NCBI RefSeq assembly: GCF_023634645.1
Contig: NZ_JAMKMR010000029.1
Span: forward strand, 1 to 40,061
Length of the DNA: 40,061 bases
Direction of reading: 5' to 3'
DNA from: Vibrio sinus
Lineage (GTDB): Bacteria; Pseudomonadota; Gammaproteobacteria; Enterobacterales; Vibrionaceae
Shown here: positions 1 through 8,420 of the stretch, piece by piece
How positions within the stretch are numbered: position 1 is the stretch's first letter
How the letters are laid out: each line of letters begins with the position of its first letter
Notes under the pieces: generated by a model
Databases searched by the model: none
What the model saw: only the letters and a program-made list of their open reading frames with translations
Told to the model about the DNA's origin: nothing
Program-made: the position numbers and the translations under genes

Positions 1-36
1 ACAAAAGGCGGCTCAATGCTATGCACCAAGCCGCCC
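1..36 (-). terminator. Intrinsic terminator downstream of fabF
   Basis: On the minus strand, about 30 bases after the fabF stop, a 7-bp GC-rich stem (GGCGGCT at 7-13 paired with AGCCGCC at 29-35) is followed by TTTTGT. This is a standard rho-independent terminator and closes the fatty-acid gene block. Confidence 0.8.
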
Positions 37-65
37 TACGATATCTCAATCAATATCTGTGTTTT

Positions 66-1307
66 TTAAATCTTTTTAAAGATCAAACAACCGTTTGTAC
101 CGCCGAAGCCAAAAGAGTTACAAGCAGCGTATTCCATATCTACATCACGACTCACATGAGGAACCAAATCAATACCCAACTCTTCTTCTGGATCGTCAAG
201 GTTAATGGTTGGTGGCACTTTTTGATCAACCAAAGACATGATGGTAATGATGGCTTCGACTGAACCAGCCGCTCCCAACAAGTGACCAATCATAGACTTA
301 GTTGAAGAGACTAACACTTGCTTAGATCCAGCTTCACCGAGAGCACGTTTAATGCCTTTGATTTCTGCTACATCACCTGCTGGTGTAGAGGTACCGTGCG
401 CATTTACGTAACCTACTTGCTCGCCATTGACGCCAGCGTCACGCATCGCCGCTTCCATCGCAAGTGCTCCGCCTGAACCATCTTCACTCGGAGATGTCAT
501 GTGGTAAGCATCACCAGACATACCAAAGCCAACTAGCTCACAGTAAATTTTCGCACCACGTGCTTTGGCGTGCTCGTATTCTTCTAGAATAACCATACCA
601 GCACCATCACCAAGTACGAAACCATCACGGCCTTTGTCCCAAGGACGAGAGGCTTTTTGCGGTTCGTCATTGCGAGTAGACAGCGCTTTAGCCGCACCAA
701 AACCTGCAATACCTAGTGGCGTAGAGGCTTTTTCTGCTCCGCCCGCTAACATGGCATCAGCATCGCCATAGGCAATCATACGTGCTGCATGGCCAATGTT
801 GTGTAGACCCGTAGTACATGCTGTGGAGATCGCGATGTTTGGACCACGCATACCACACATGATAGACAAGTTACCCGCAACCATGTTGACAATAGTTGAC
901 GGTACAAAGAAAGGGCTAACTTTGCGAGGGCCTTTTTCAACGAGAGCTTGGTGACCTTTTTCAATCAGGTCTAAGCCACCGATACCAGAGCCAATTGCGA
1001 CGCCGACTCGTGCTGCATTTTCTTCAGTCACTTCTAAGCCAGAGTCTTTTAATGCTTGAACACCTGCAGCGATACCGTATTGGATGAATAAATCCATCTT
1101 ACGTGCGTCTTTTTTGGACATGTACTCTTCGCAATTAAAGTCTTTGACCAGACCCGCGAAACGAGTAGAGAAATTAGTGGTGTCAAAGTGTTCGATGTTT
1201 ACGATACCACTTTGTCCCTCTAGCAAGGCCTTCCATGAAGTTTCTACAGTGTTGCCTACCGGTGACAACATTCCCATGCCAGTAACAACGACACGACGTT
1301 TGGACAC
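66..1307 (-). CDS. fabF: 3-oxoacyl-ACP synthase II (FabF)
   Basis: This is the condensing enzyme that elongates acyl-ACP with malonyl-ACP in type II fatty-acid synthesis. In E. coli FabF also makes cis-vaccenate when the temperature falls. The 413-residue protein is full length for the family. The Cys-His-His triad is visible: Cys164 in STACTTG, His304 in NAHGTSTP and His342 in IGHLLGAAG. The C-terminal glycine-rich FGFGGTN loop is also present. The gene is the last of the minus-strand fab block, 88 bases after acpP, with a hairpin in the gap and a terminator just downstream. The start MSKRRVVVTG matches the family N-terminus. The identification is secure. Confidence 0.97.
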   Translation of the reverse strand: MSKRRVVVTGMGMLSPVGNTVETSWKALLEGQSGIVNIEHFDTTNFSTRFAGLVKDFNCEEYMSKKDARKMDLFIQYGIAAGVQALKDSGLEVTEENAARVGVAIGSGIGGLDLIEKGHQALVEKGPRKVSPFFVPSTIVNMVAGNLSIMCGMRGPNIAISTACTTGLHNIGHAARMIAYGDADAMLAGGAEKASTPLGIAGFGAAKALSTRNDEPQKASRPWDKGRDGFVLGDGAGMVILEEYEHAKARGAKIYCELVGFGMSGDAYHMTSPSEDGSGGALAMEAAMRDAGVNGEQVGYVNAHGTSTPAGDVAEIKGIKRALGEAGSKQVLVSSTKSMIGHLLGAAGSVEAIITIMSLVDQKVPPTINLDDPEEELGIDLVPHVSRDVDMEYAACNSFGFGGTNGCLIFKKI

Positions 1308-1356
1308 GATATTATTCTCCGGAGTTGATATAAATTAGAGAAGGTAAAAAAGATTT

Positions 1357-1386
1357 AGAAAACACAGGCGACCAGAGGGCCGCCTG
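1357..1386 (-). terminator. Hairpin with T-run between acpP and fabF (attenuator-like)
   Basis: A 9-bp stem with one G-T wobble (1365-1373 with 1378-1386, tetraloop 1374-1377) is followed on the minus strand by TGTTTTCT. It lies in the 88-base gap between acpP and fabF. The T-run is interrupted, so partial termination is likelier than a full stop. That would fit a need for far more ACP than FabF. The functional reading is inference. Confidence 0.6.
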
Positions 1387-1395
1387 GGAGAGATA

Positions 1396-1629
1396 TTACT
1401 GAGCGCTGTTTACGTAGTCGATTGCAGCTTGAACAGTGGTGATCTTCTCTGCTTCTTCATCAGGGATCTCAGTGTCGAACTCTTCTTCTAGAGCCATAAC
1501 TAGCTCAACAGTGTCTAGAGAGTCAGCACCTAGATCGTCAACGAAAGAAGCTTCATTCTTAACTTCTGCTTCGTCTACACCTAGCTGTTCAACAATGATT
1601 TTCTTTACGCGTTCTTCGATGTTGCTCAT
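1396..1629 (-). CDS. acpP: Acyl carrier protein
   Basis: ACP carries growing acyl chains on a 4'-phosphopantetheine arm for fatty-acid, phospholipid and lipid A synthesis. The 77-residue acidic protein has the attachment serine at Ser37 in the DSL motif, followed by the recognition helix II ([12 protein letters not shown]). The length and the [10 protein letters not shown] start match the family. An AGGAAAA ribosome binding site precedes the start. The gene sits between fabG (237 bases upstream, room for its own promoter) and fabF (88 bases downstream, with an intervening hairpin). A weak sigma70-like pair, TTGCAA and TAAACT 16 bases apart, lies in the upstream gap, but I do not rely on it. 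Confidence 0.98.
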
Positions 1630-1866
1630 TTTATATTTTCCTATTACAGATGTCGCCTAATGCGATGCTTCCGTAGTTTATTCAAACTATTGAAAGTTGC
1701 AAGAGGCACCTTGCTGGTCAAACCACAATTTTCGCGATTTTAACCGAAATTCAGTACATTTTTAACCTATATCATGCACAATTCTTGCGCAGGTTAGCCA
1801 AAAGTTTAACATTTAACTTAGCCATCCTATCAATAGTGATGACCGAAGATGTCAAACAAGCGGATA

Positions 1867-2604
1867 TTAAACCATATACATGCCGCCATTTACATGTAAA
1901 GTTTCACCCGTGATATATGCTGCTTCAGGTGATGCCAAAAATGCGACCGCTGAAGCAATTTCGCGAGGGTCACCAAGGCGACCAGCTGGCACTTGAGATA
2001 GTGTAGCAGCTCTTTGCTCATCGTTAAGTGCTTTTGTCATATCTGTTTCAATAAATCCAGGTGCAACAGTGTTGACTGTTACGCCACGAGAAGCCACTTC
2101 ACGCGCCATAGATTTAGTAAAACCAATCACGCCCGCTTTAGCTGCAGAGTAGTTAGTTTGTCCGGCATTACCCATAGTGCCGACTACAGAGCCAACATTA
2201 ATAATGCGGCCGTTACGTTTTTTCATCATACCGCGCAATACCGCTTTAGATAGGCGGAAGATAGACGTCAAGTTGGTGTCCATGATGTCTGTCCACTCAT
2301 CATCTTTCATGCGCATTAGAAGATTATCGCGTGTGATGCCTGCATTATTTACCAAGATATCTAATGCACCAAACTCGTCATTGATGGTTTTTAGCGTCGA
2401 CTCGATAGATTCAACGTCTGTCACATTCAGTGCTAAGCCTTTGCCTTTGTCACCCAAATATTCGCTGATCGCTGCCGCACCGTTTTCACTGGTAGCCGTA
2501 CCGATCACCGTCGCACCACGTTCAACAAGCAGTTCGGCAATTGAGCGACCAATTCCACGACTTGCGCCAGTCACTAACGCGATTTTGCCTTCTAGATTCA
2601 TCAT
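1867..2604 (-). CDS. fabG: 3-oxoacyl-ACP reductase (FabG)
   Basis: FabG is the NADPH-dependent reductase that converts 3-oxoacyl-ACP to 3-hydroxyacyl-ACP. It is a classical short-chain dehydrogenase of 245 residues. The cofactor motif TGASRGIG is near residues 12-19 and NNAG near 86-89. The catalytic Ser139, Tyr152 and Lys156 (YSAAK) are all present. The first of two adjacent ATG codons is chosen because AGGA lies about 8 bases upstream; starting at the second would remove only one residue. The gene is 15 bases after fabD, so the two are probably co-transcribed. Confidence 0.97.
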   Translation of the reverse strand: MMNLEGKIALVTGASRGIGRSIAELLVERGATVIGTATSENGAAAISEYLGDKGKGLALNVTDVESIESTLKTINDEFGALDILVNNAGITRDNLLMRMKDDEWTDIMDTNLTSIFRLSKAVLRGMMKKRNGRIINVGSVVGTMGNAGQTNYSAAKAGVIGFTKSMAREVASRGVTVNTVAPGFIETDMTKALNDEQRAATLSQVPAGRLGDPREIASAVAFLASPEAAYITGETLHVNGGMYMV

Positions 2605-2619
2605 TTTTCTTTTCCTTTC

Positions 2620-3546
2620 TTACGCTTTTGCCGCATCTAATGTAGCAATATCATTAACTGCAGCAGCGCTCAGTGTTTTTACAATGCGCTTAGTTAACCC
2701 GGTCAACACTTTTCCAGGACCAAGTTCAAACAATTTTTCGACACCTTGTTCACTCATAAGTTGCACACCCTCAGTCCAACGAACTGGGCTATACAGCTGA
2801 CGAACGAGTGCGTCTTTGATTTTGGCTGGATCGGTTTCAGCAACCACATCAACATTATTGATAACAGGTAGCTTAGGGGTATTGAATTCAATCTCTTCTA
2901 AAGCCTTTGCTAGCTTTTCTGCAGCTGGTTTCATCAGTGCACAGTGAGAAGGTACTGAAACTGGCAATGGTAACGCTCTTTTCGCTCCCGCTTCTTTACA
3001 AAGCGCTCCAGCTCGCTCGACAGCCGCTTTGTTACCGGCAATCACCACTTGACCTGGTGAATTGTAGTTTACCGGTGAAACCACTTCGCCTTGAGCGGCT
3101 TCTTCACACGCTTTACTGATGCTGTCATCATCTAGACCAATGATGGCATACATTGCTCCAGTGCCTGCCGGTACCGCTTCTTGCATCAGTTGACCACGAA
3201 GCTCAACCAGTTTAATCGCTTGTTTAAAGTCAATCACACCCGCGCATACTAATGCAGAATATTCACCGAGACTGTGACCAGCTAGGTTTGCAGGTTGTTC
3301 TAGACCAAGCTCTTGCCACACACGCCAAATTGCAACTGAAGATGCAAGCAGAGCAGGCTGAGTGCGAAATGTTTGATTAAGGTCTTCTGCTGGGCCATTT
3401 TGAACTAAAGCCCACAGATCGTAACCCAAAGCATCAGAGGCTTCAGAAAACGTGTGTTTAATGATGTCGTATTGCTCTCCCAGCTCAGACAACATACCCA
3501 CAACTTGAGAGCCCTGACCTGGAAATACGATAGAAAACTTGCTCAT
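2620..3546 (-). CDS. fabD: Malonyl-CoA:ACP transacylase (FabD)
   Basis: FabD transfers the malonyl group from CoA to ACP and so supplies the chain extender for FabF and FabB. From the chosen start the protein has 308 residues, close to the E. coli enzyme. The nucleophile Ser92 lies in GHSLGEYS, the catalytic His201 in VPSHCALM, and the N-terminal FPGQGSQ motif is present. The reading frame stays open 63 bases further upstream, but the ATG at 3546 has AAGGA at good spacing and begins MSKFSIVFPGQGSQ as expected for the family. I therefore reject the longer form. It is tightly linked to fabG and lies 85 bases after fabH. Confidence 0.96.
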   Translation of the reverse strand: MSKFSIVFPGQGSQVVGMLSELGEQYDIIKHTFSEASDALGYDLWALVQNGPAEDLNQTFRTQPALLASSVAIWRVWQELGLEQPANLAGHSLGEYSALVCAGVIDFKQAIKLVELRGQLMQEAVPAGTGAMYAIIGLDDDSISKACEEAAQGEVVSPVNYNSPGQVVIAGNKAAVERAGALCKEAGAKRALPLPVSVPSHCALMKPAAEKLAKALEEIEFNTPKLPVINNVDVVAETDPAKIKDALVRQLYSPVRWTEGVQLMSEQGVEKLFELGPGKVLTGLTKRIVKTLSAAAVNDIATLDAAKA

Positions 3547-3631
3547 TGTAGATTTCCTTACGCAAAAATTAATAAAAGGCGCACTGTGACCAAATGGTCT
3601 CCCGTACACCTTTATGATTACTGTAATTGGG

Positions 3632-4582
3632 TTAGAACTTGACTAACGCCGAGCCCCAAGTAAACCCACCACCAAACGCCTCGAGTAGAAGCGTTTGACC
3701 TCTTTGAATTCGGCCATCTCTGACTGCTTCATCAAGCGCAGTAGGAATGGTTGCCGCTGAAGTGTTTCCATGACGATCCAGTGTCACGACGACACGCTCC
3801 ATTGGCATGGATAGTTTTTTTGCCGTGGCGGTGATAATTCGCAGGTTTGCTTGGTGAGGAACCAACCAATCCAATTCTGACTTATGCATATTATTTGCAG
3901 CTAGCGTATCTTTCACCAACTTAGAGAGTTGGGTAACCGCAACTTTGAATACTTCGTTCCCTGTCATGTGCAGCCATTTATCTGGGTTACCGCCGCGCTC
4001 TGGCATTTCCAAAGACAGAAGTTCACCAAAACGTCCATCGGAGTACAAATGGCTAGAAAGAATACCAGGCTCTTCACTTGCGCCAACAACCACGGCACCA
4101 GCACCATCACCAAACAAGATGATGGTCGACCTATCGGTTGGGTCACAGGTTTTCGCTAGTGTATCTGCACCGACAACCAGTACATTGTTACACATTCCAG
4201 ACTTTACGTGTTGATCAGCCACAGATAAAGCGTAAACGAAACCTGAACAGGCCGCGGCAATATCAAATGCTGGACAGCCATTAATGCCTAACTTTGCCTG
4301 GACTTGGCAAGCTGATGAAGGAAAAGCGTGGCTACCGCTTGTCGTTGCTACGATAATTAAGTCGATATCTTGTTTATCAATACCTGCCATATCAATGGCA
4401 TTTTGTGCGGCATAATACGCCATATCAGCGACAGTTTCACCGTCTGCTGAGATACGACGCTCTTTAATTCCTGTGCGTGCAACTATCCACTCATCGTTTG
4501 TGTCTACCATTTTCTCTAAATCTGCGTTAGTACGCACCTGAGATGGCAAGTAGCTGCCTGTGCCTAATATTTTGCTATACAT
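3632..4582 (-). CDS. fabH: 3-oxoacyl-ACP synthase III (FabH)
   Basis: FabH starts fatty-acid synthesis by condensing acetyl-CoA with malonyl-ACP. The 316-residue protein carries the Cys-His-Asn triad: Cys112 in AACSGFVYAL, His243 in VPHQANLRI and Asn273 in HGNTSAATIP. The start MYSKILGTGSYLP is the usual family N-terminus. It lies 9 bases after plsX and ahead of fabD, the arrangement typical of gammaproteobacteria. Nothing in the sequence suggests a specialised substrate. Confidence 0.97.
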   Translation of the reverse strand: MYSKILGTGSYLPSQVRTNADLEKMVDTNDEWIVARTGIKERRISADGETVADMAYYAAQNAIDMAGIDKQDIDLIIVATTSGSHAFPSSACQVQAKLGINGCPAFDIAAACSGFVYALSVADQHVKSGMCNNVLVVGADTLAKTCDPTDRSTIILFGDGAGAVVVGASEEPGILSSHLYSDGRFGELLSLEMPERGGNPDKWLHMTGNEVFKVAVTQLSKLVKDTLAANNMHKSELDWLVPHQANLRIITATAKKLSMPMERVVVTLDRHGNTSAATIPTALDEAVRDGRIQRGQTLLLEAFGGGFTWGSALVKF

Positions 4583-4591
4583 GAAGACTTA

Positions 4592-5638
4592 TTAATGCCT
4601 CTCGAGTAAAACTGCTTCCAAACGATCTCGTATACGACTTGGTACTTGCCGTTTGACCTCGTGTACTGCCTCACCTATCGCGTTGACTACCGCAGAGACG
4701 TCAGCGCTTCCATGGCTTTTTATGACAATTCCGCGCAATCCTAGCAAACTTGCGCCATTATACTGGTCGGGGTTCAGTGCTTTCACTTCTTTTAAAAGAC
4801 CGGAAAACAATTTTCGCCCTATCCAACCCTTTATTGAAGAAGACATCATGGAAGTTGTTAACTTCTCAATAAAAAACTGGGCGGTTCCTTCGCTTGCTTT
4901 GAGACAACTATTGCCTGTAAATCCGTCACACACTATCACATCTGCAATATCATCGAACAGTTTGTTTGCTTCGATATAACCGATGTAATTCACAGAATTA
5001 GTTCGAGCAAGCAATTCTGCACAACGTTTGACGCTTGCGACACCTTTAATATCTTCAACACCAATGTTGAGTAAAGCAACTCTGGCTGGACGATCAAGGT
5101 GTTGTTCCGCCAGTGCACTACCCATCACTGCAAACTGAAAGAGCGCTTCTTCATCACTAACAATATTCGCGCCCAAATCGAGCATCCAAGCATTGTTACC
5201 TTGCTTTGTTGGCATTGCTGAAACCAAAGCAGGTCGTTCGATTCCCGGTAATAAGCTTAGCTCACGACGGGATAATGCCATCAACGCTCCCGTATTACCC
5301 GAACTCACTAGCGCGCCCGCTTTTGCGTTAGCCACCAAGTCTATCGACATGGCCATTGAGGTGCCGCTGCTTTTTCTTAGCGCTTGAGAAGGTTTTAACG
5401 AATTTGATATGACGTGCTGACTATGTTGAACAATCAAACGATCGGCAAGCTTTGACTCCAGATCACTGTTAGGGTGGTAGCCACAAGCCAATAACTGCTG
5501 ATTGACGGCGTCATTGTCACCGACAAGCACGATTTTTAGATCCGGGAAATGCAATAGTGCCTGCACAACGGCAGGCACTGTAACGCGAGGACCGAAATCC
5601 CCGCCCATTGCATCAACTGCAACGGTTATATCTTGCAA
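4592..5638 (-). CDS. plsX: Phosphate acyltransferase PlsX
   Basis: PlsX makes acyl-phosphate from acyl-ACP. This feeds PlsY and links fatty-acid synthesis to phosphatidic acid formation at the membrane. The 348-residue protein has the family start (VAVDAMGGDFGP), the SSGNTGALMALS segment near residue 111 and the VCDGFTGN motif near residue 226. It lies between rpmF (9 bases upstream) and fabH (9 bases downstream), so these genes are almost certainly one transcript. It is full length with no missing motif. Confidence 0.96.
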   Translation of the reverse strand: MQDITVAVDAMGGDFGPRVTVPAVVQALLHFPDLKIVLVGDNDAVNQQLLACGYHPNSDLESKLADRLIVQHSQHVISNSLKPSQALRKSSGTSMAMSIDLVANAKAGALVSSGNTGALMALSRRELSLLPGIERPALVSAMPTKQGNNAWMLDLGANIVSDEEALFQFAVMGSALAEQHLDRPARVALLNIGVEDIKGVASVKRCAELLARTNSVNYIGYIEANKLFDDIADVIVCDGFTGNSCLKASEGTAQFFIEKLTTSMMSSSIKGWIGRKLFSGLLKEVKALNPDQYNGASLLGLRGIVIKSHGSADVSAVVNAIGEAVHEVKRQVPSRIRDRLEAVLLERH

Positions 5639-5647
5639 AGGTCAACC

Positions 5648-5818
5648 TTACTTGTTGATAACCTTTTCGCCACGGTAGTAACCTTCAGCAGTTACGTTGT
5701 GGCGTAGATGAACTTCACCTGAAGTCTTATCGATAGAAAGAGCTGGTGTAGTTAGAGCATCGTGTGAACGACGCATACCACGCTTAGAACGTGTCTTACG
5801 GTTTTTTTGTACGGCCAT
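5648..5818 (-). CDS. rpmF: Ribosomal protein L32
   Basis: This short gene encodes a 56-residue basic protein beginning MAVQKNRKTRSKRGMRRSHD, the conserved N-terminus of bacterial L32, a protein of the large ribosomal subunit. The C-terminal half (HLRHNVTAEGYYRGEKV) also matches. E. coli L32 has 57 residues. A GGAG ribosome binding site lies 9 bases before the ATG. It follows yceD by 32 bases and precedes plsX by 9, the usual yceD-rpmF-plsX order. This version lacks the four-cysteine zinc motif found in some L32 proteins. Confidence 0.97.
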   Translation of the reverse strand: MAVQKNRKTRSKRGMRRSHDALTTPALSIDKTSGEVHLRHNVTAEGYYRGEKVINK

Positions 5819-5850
5819 GGACCCTACTCCTGAGTTAATTGCTTAAAAAA

Positions 5851-6375
5851 TTACTTTTTTAAGTTCTTTAAAACATCGAATGGATTCGGCTTTTCTTCCA
5901 CAATCTCTTCTGGAATCTCACCAAATACCAAATTGTCTGAATCAACGCTACAGTCCGCTGCTTCGTGCATTGCAACTTGGGGCAAATTTAAGATGAACTC
6001 GTCTTCAACCAGTTTAATAAGGTCAATTTCACCGTACTCGTTCGGATCTACCAAATCGTACTCTTCCGGTGCTTCTTCTTCACTTTTTTCCCCATAATAT
6101 GGAGTATAAGTAAAGGAAACTTCACACTCATGTGTGAAAACCTCATTACAGCGTTGACATTCTAAGTCAACTTCGATGTTAGCTTTACCAGAGATAACAA
6201 CGAGTTGCTGCTCATCTAACCCAAATGACACTGACACTTGAGCGTCGCGTTTCACGCCTTCGGACGATTCCTCTAAGCGCTTTAAAAGACTAGTCTGAAT
6301 GATACCATCATAGTCCAATCTTTTTTGAGCTGCTTTTGCTGGATCAACCGTTCGCGGTATTTTTACCTTTTGCAT
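5851..6375 (-). CDS. yceD: YceD family protein (DUF177), 23S rRNA accumulation factor
   Basis: The 174-residue acidic protein belongs to the YceD/DUF177 family, which is linked to rpmF in most bacteria and implicated in 23S rRNA accumulation. The MQKVKIPRTVDPAKAAQKR start and a Cys-pair segment (LECQRCNEVFTHEC, near residues 91-104) are visible. The molecular activity is not established from sequence. It is the first gene of the rpmF-plsX-fab transcript. The ATG lies only about 3 bases after the predicted transcription start and has no Shine-Dalgarno sequence, so translation may be leaderless. Confidence 0.92.
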   Translation of the reverse strand: MQKVKIPRTVDPAKAAQKRLDYDGIIQTSLLKRLEESSEGVKRDAQVSVSFGLDEQQLVVISGKANIEVDLECQRCNEVFTHECEVSFTYTPYYGEKSEEEAPEEYDLVDPNEYGEIDLIKLVEDEFILNLPQVAMHEAADCSVDSDNLVFGEIPEEIVEEKPNPFDVLKNLKK

Positions 6376-6384
6376 AGGGCGCGA

Positions 6385-6413
6385 ATATTATCTTTATCGA
6401 CAAATTTAGTCAA
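6385..6413 (-). promoter_or_regulatory. Sigma70-type promoter of the yceD-rpmF-plsX-fab operon
   Basis: On the minus strand TTGACT (6408-6413) and TAATAT (6385-6390) are 17 bases apart. The predicted start is near 6378, about 3 bases before the yceD ATG at 6375. An alternative -10, GATAAT, would sit at a poorer 15-base spacing. The divergent maf promoter lies less than 100 bases away. Confidence 0.6.
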
Positions 6414-6460
6414 AGAAAAAGGCAAAAAACTTGAAGTTTTTTTCGTTAAAAGAGAAAGCA

Positions 6461-6490
6461 TTGCCTCAGCTTTATTTCATCGACTATGAT
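6461..6490 (+). promoter_or_regulatory. Sigma70-type promoter of maf (yceF)
   Basis: TTGCCT (6461-6466) and TATGAT (6485-6490) are 18 bases apart on the plus strand. The predicted start is near 6497, giving a leader of about 25 bases before the ATG at 6522. This argues against the TTG at 6498 as the start codon. Confidence 0.5.
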
Positions 6491-6521
6491 CTAGACCTTG
6501 ATAAACAACCCAGCAAATATT

Positions 6522-7103
6522 ATGGCTGCTTTACCATTAGTGCTCGCTTCCACCTCACCATATCGACAAACGATACTCAACAAACTCGCGATTTCATTTA
6601 GCACTGCTGCTCCACAATGCGATGAAACTCCACTAAAAAATGAAAGCCCAGTAGACTTAGTCCGCCGCCTATCAATAGAGAAAGCCAAGTCCTGCCATAT
6701 CACGTCGCCAAGTCTCATTATCGGCAGTGATCAAGTATGCGTCATTGATAATCAAATTGTAGGCAAACCGTTGACACGAGAAAATGCCATCAAGCAGCTT
6801 GAGATGCAAAGTGGTAAGGCGATTACGTTTTACACTGGGGTAGCGGTATACAATTCTGAAACACAACATCTAGAGCATGCGATTGATACGGTAGTCGTAC
6901 ACTTTCGCTCATTGACGACCAACATGATCGAACGTTATGTGGATATCGAGCAGCCTTATTACTGTGCGGGCAGCTTCAAATGTGAGGGGTTGGGCATTGC
7001 ATTGTTTGAAAAAATAGAAAGCAAAGATCCAAATACGTTGGTCGGTTTACCTTTAATTGATTTGGTGAGGTTATTGGAAAATCAGGGCCTAGCCGTTTTA
7101 TAG
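6522..7103 (+). CDS. yceF: Maf-like nucleotide pyrophosphatase YceF (7-methyl-GTP pyrophosphatase)
   Basis: This is a house-cleaning enzyme of the Maf/HAM1 group; E. coli YceF hydrolyses 7-methyl-GTP. The 193-residue protein starts MAALPLVLASTSPYRQ, with the phosphate-binding STSPYR motif. It continues with DETP, IGSDQVC, GKPLTRENA, FYTGVAV and DPNTLVGLPL, all in family order. The substrate assignment follows similarity to YceF rather than to YhdE. A TTG 24 bases upstream is in frame but adds residues with no counterpart in the family. The gene is divergent from yceD. Confidence 0.93.
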   Translation: MAALPLVLASTSPYRQTILNKLAISFSTAAPQCDETPLKNESPVDLVRRLSIEKAKSCHITSPSLIIGSDQVCVIDNQIVGKPLTRENAIKQLEMQSGKAITFYTGVAVYNSETQHLEHAIDTVVVHFRSLTTNMIERYVDIEQPYYCAGSFKCEGLGIALFEKIESKDPNTLVGLPLIDLVRLLENQGLAVL

Positions 7104-7219
7104 ATAGGGGCTTTTATAAGTGAGTACATTTTGTAGGTAGGAAACCTTTATAACTAAAGAGCAGTGCGATTGACAATAAGAGTTGCGCACTGCTCACTGC
7201 TATTACCTATGTAAACCCA

Positions 7220-8161
7220 TTAGCCCCTTAACGAGGCCAATACACTCTGCAACTTCTGATCTAAAGGCGCGTTCACTTCCATCCATTCTTCTGTAGAAGG
7301 ATGAATAAACTTTATGTTGGCGGCATGAAGGAACAGTCTATCTAAACCCGCTTTCCCAGTATAGGCATCAAACCTTCGGTCACCATACCTATCATCCCAA
7401 GCAATAGGGTGTCCAGTATATTGGGTATGGACCCTAATCTGATGCGTGCGCCCTGTAATGGGGCTAGCCTGCAATAATGTAGCATCTGAAAAAGCTTCGA
7501 TGATCTTAAATCGAGTTTCCGATGGCTTACCATCTGGATTGACTCTTACAATACTATTGACTTCGTTTTTCTTAAGTGGCGCTTTCACCACCTTACAACT
7601 GGCTTTCCACTTACCCATCACCAAGGCAAAGTAAAACTTTTTCACCGTTTTATTACGAAACTGTGCTTGTAGATGACGCAATGCTGAGCGCTTTTTAGCC
7701 ACCAACAAAATACCAGAGGTGTCTCGGTCAATACGATGTACCAGCTCTAAAAACCGAGCTTGAGGACGTAAAGCTCTTAACGCTTCAATCGCGCCAAATT
7801 TAAGCCCACTACCACCATGCACTGCTGTACCGGAAGGCTTATTCAATACTAATAAATGGTCATCTTCATACAATATGTTGGATTCAAGCTGTGCGACCTT
7901 AGTTAACTTGGTACTGATTTCAGGTGCAGAGGAGGACTCCTCGAGCGTTACTGGGGGAATTCGGACCAAGTCCCCGGCCTGTAGTTTGTATTCAACCTTG
8001 ATGCGTTTTTTGTTAACTCGAACTTCCCCTTTGCGAACAATTTTATAGACAACACTCTTGGGAAGACTTTTTAGTTGGTTGCGCAGAAAATTATCGATGC
8101 GCTGTCCAGCCATATCATCGTCGATTTCAACGAATTGGACTTTAGTTTTCATTTCACTCAT
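7220..8161 (-). CDS. rluC: 23S rRNA pseudouridine synthase RluC (955/2504/2580)
   Basis: RluC isomerises three uridines of 23S rRNA to pseudouridine. From the chosen ATG the protein has 313 residues. It carries an N-terminal S4 RNA-binding domain (about residues 19-78, with GQRIDNFLR and RKGEVRVNKKRIK) and a RluA-type catalytic domain. The catalytic Asp145 lies in HRIDRDTSG, and TGRTHQIRVHTQ is present. An in-frame GTG 36 bases upstream is rejected because the extension has no family counterpart; an ATG 9 bases downstream is also possible. It is divergent from rne across a 595-base gap, as in E. coli. Confidence 0.95.
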   Translation of the reverse strand: MSEMKTKVQFVEIDDDMAGQRIDNFLRNQLKSLPKSVVYKIVRKGEVRVNKKRIKVEYKLQAGDLVRIPPVTLEESSSAPEISTKLTKVAQLESNILYEDDHLLVLNKPSGTAVHGGSGLKFGAIEALRALRPQARFLELVHRIDRDTSGILLVAKKRSALRHLQAQFRNKTVKKFYFALVMGKWKASCKVVKAPLKKNEVNSIVRVNPDGKPSETRFKIIEAFSDATLLQASPITGRTHQIRVHTQYTGHPIAWDDRYGDRRFDAYTGKAGLDRLFLHAANIKFIHPSTEEWMEVNAPLDQKLQSVLASLRG

Positions 8162-8385
8162 GGCGCTATTGTAGCACTGGACAGGTTTCAGTTTCACATT
8201 TTCTTTATCCAGCCAACTTCATGGCACTTATAAATGATGATATCAACAATCACGCTTGTGGATAACGTCGTACGTTTTATAAATGAGTTTTATAAAAACT
8301 ATGATCTAACGCCGAAATAACAAATAGATATGGATTTTAGATTTTTTTATATGTGAGATTTTCGTGCTGTTTATAACAAAGCGGA

Positions 8386-8414
8386 TTGCTGTGTGAACCG
8401 AGCACTGCTATAGT
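8386..8414 (+). promoter_or_regulatory. Promoter of rne
   Basis: TTGCTG (8386-8391) and TATAGT (8409-8414) are 17 bases apart, and the -10 is preceded by TGC (extended -10). The predicted start near 8421 gives a leader of about 336 bases, similar to the long autoregulatory rne leader of E. coli. Confidence 0.55.
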
Positions 8415-8420
8415 TCACTG

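Noticed and set aside
6498..6521. TTG start for maf (yceF)
   Set aside because: It would coincide with the predicted transcript start, has no ribosome site and adds residues absent from the family.
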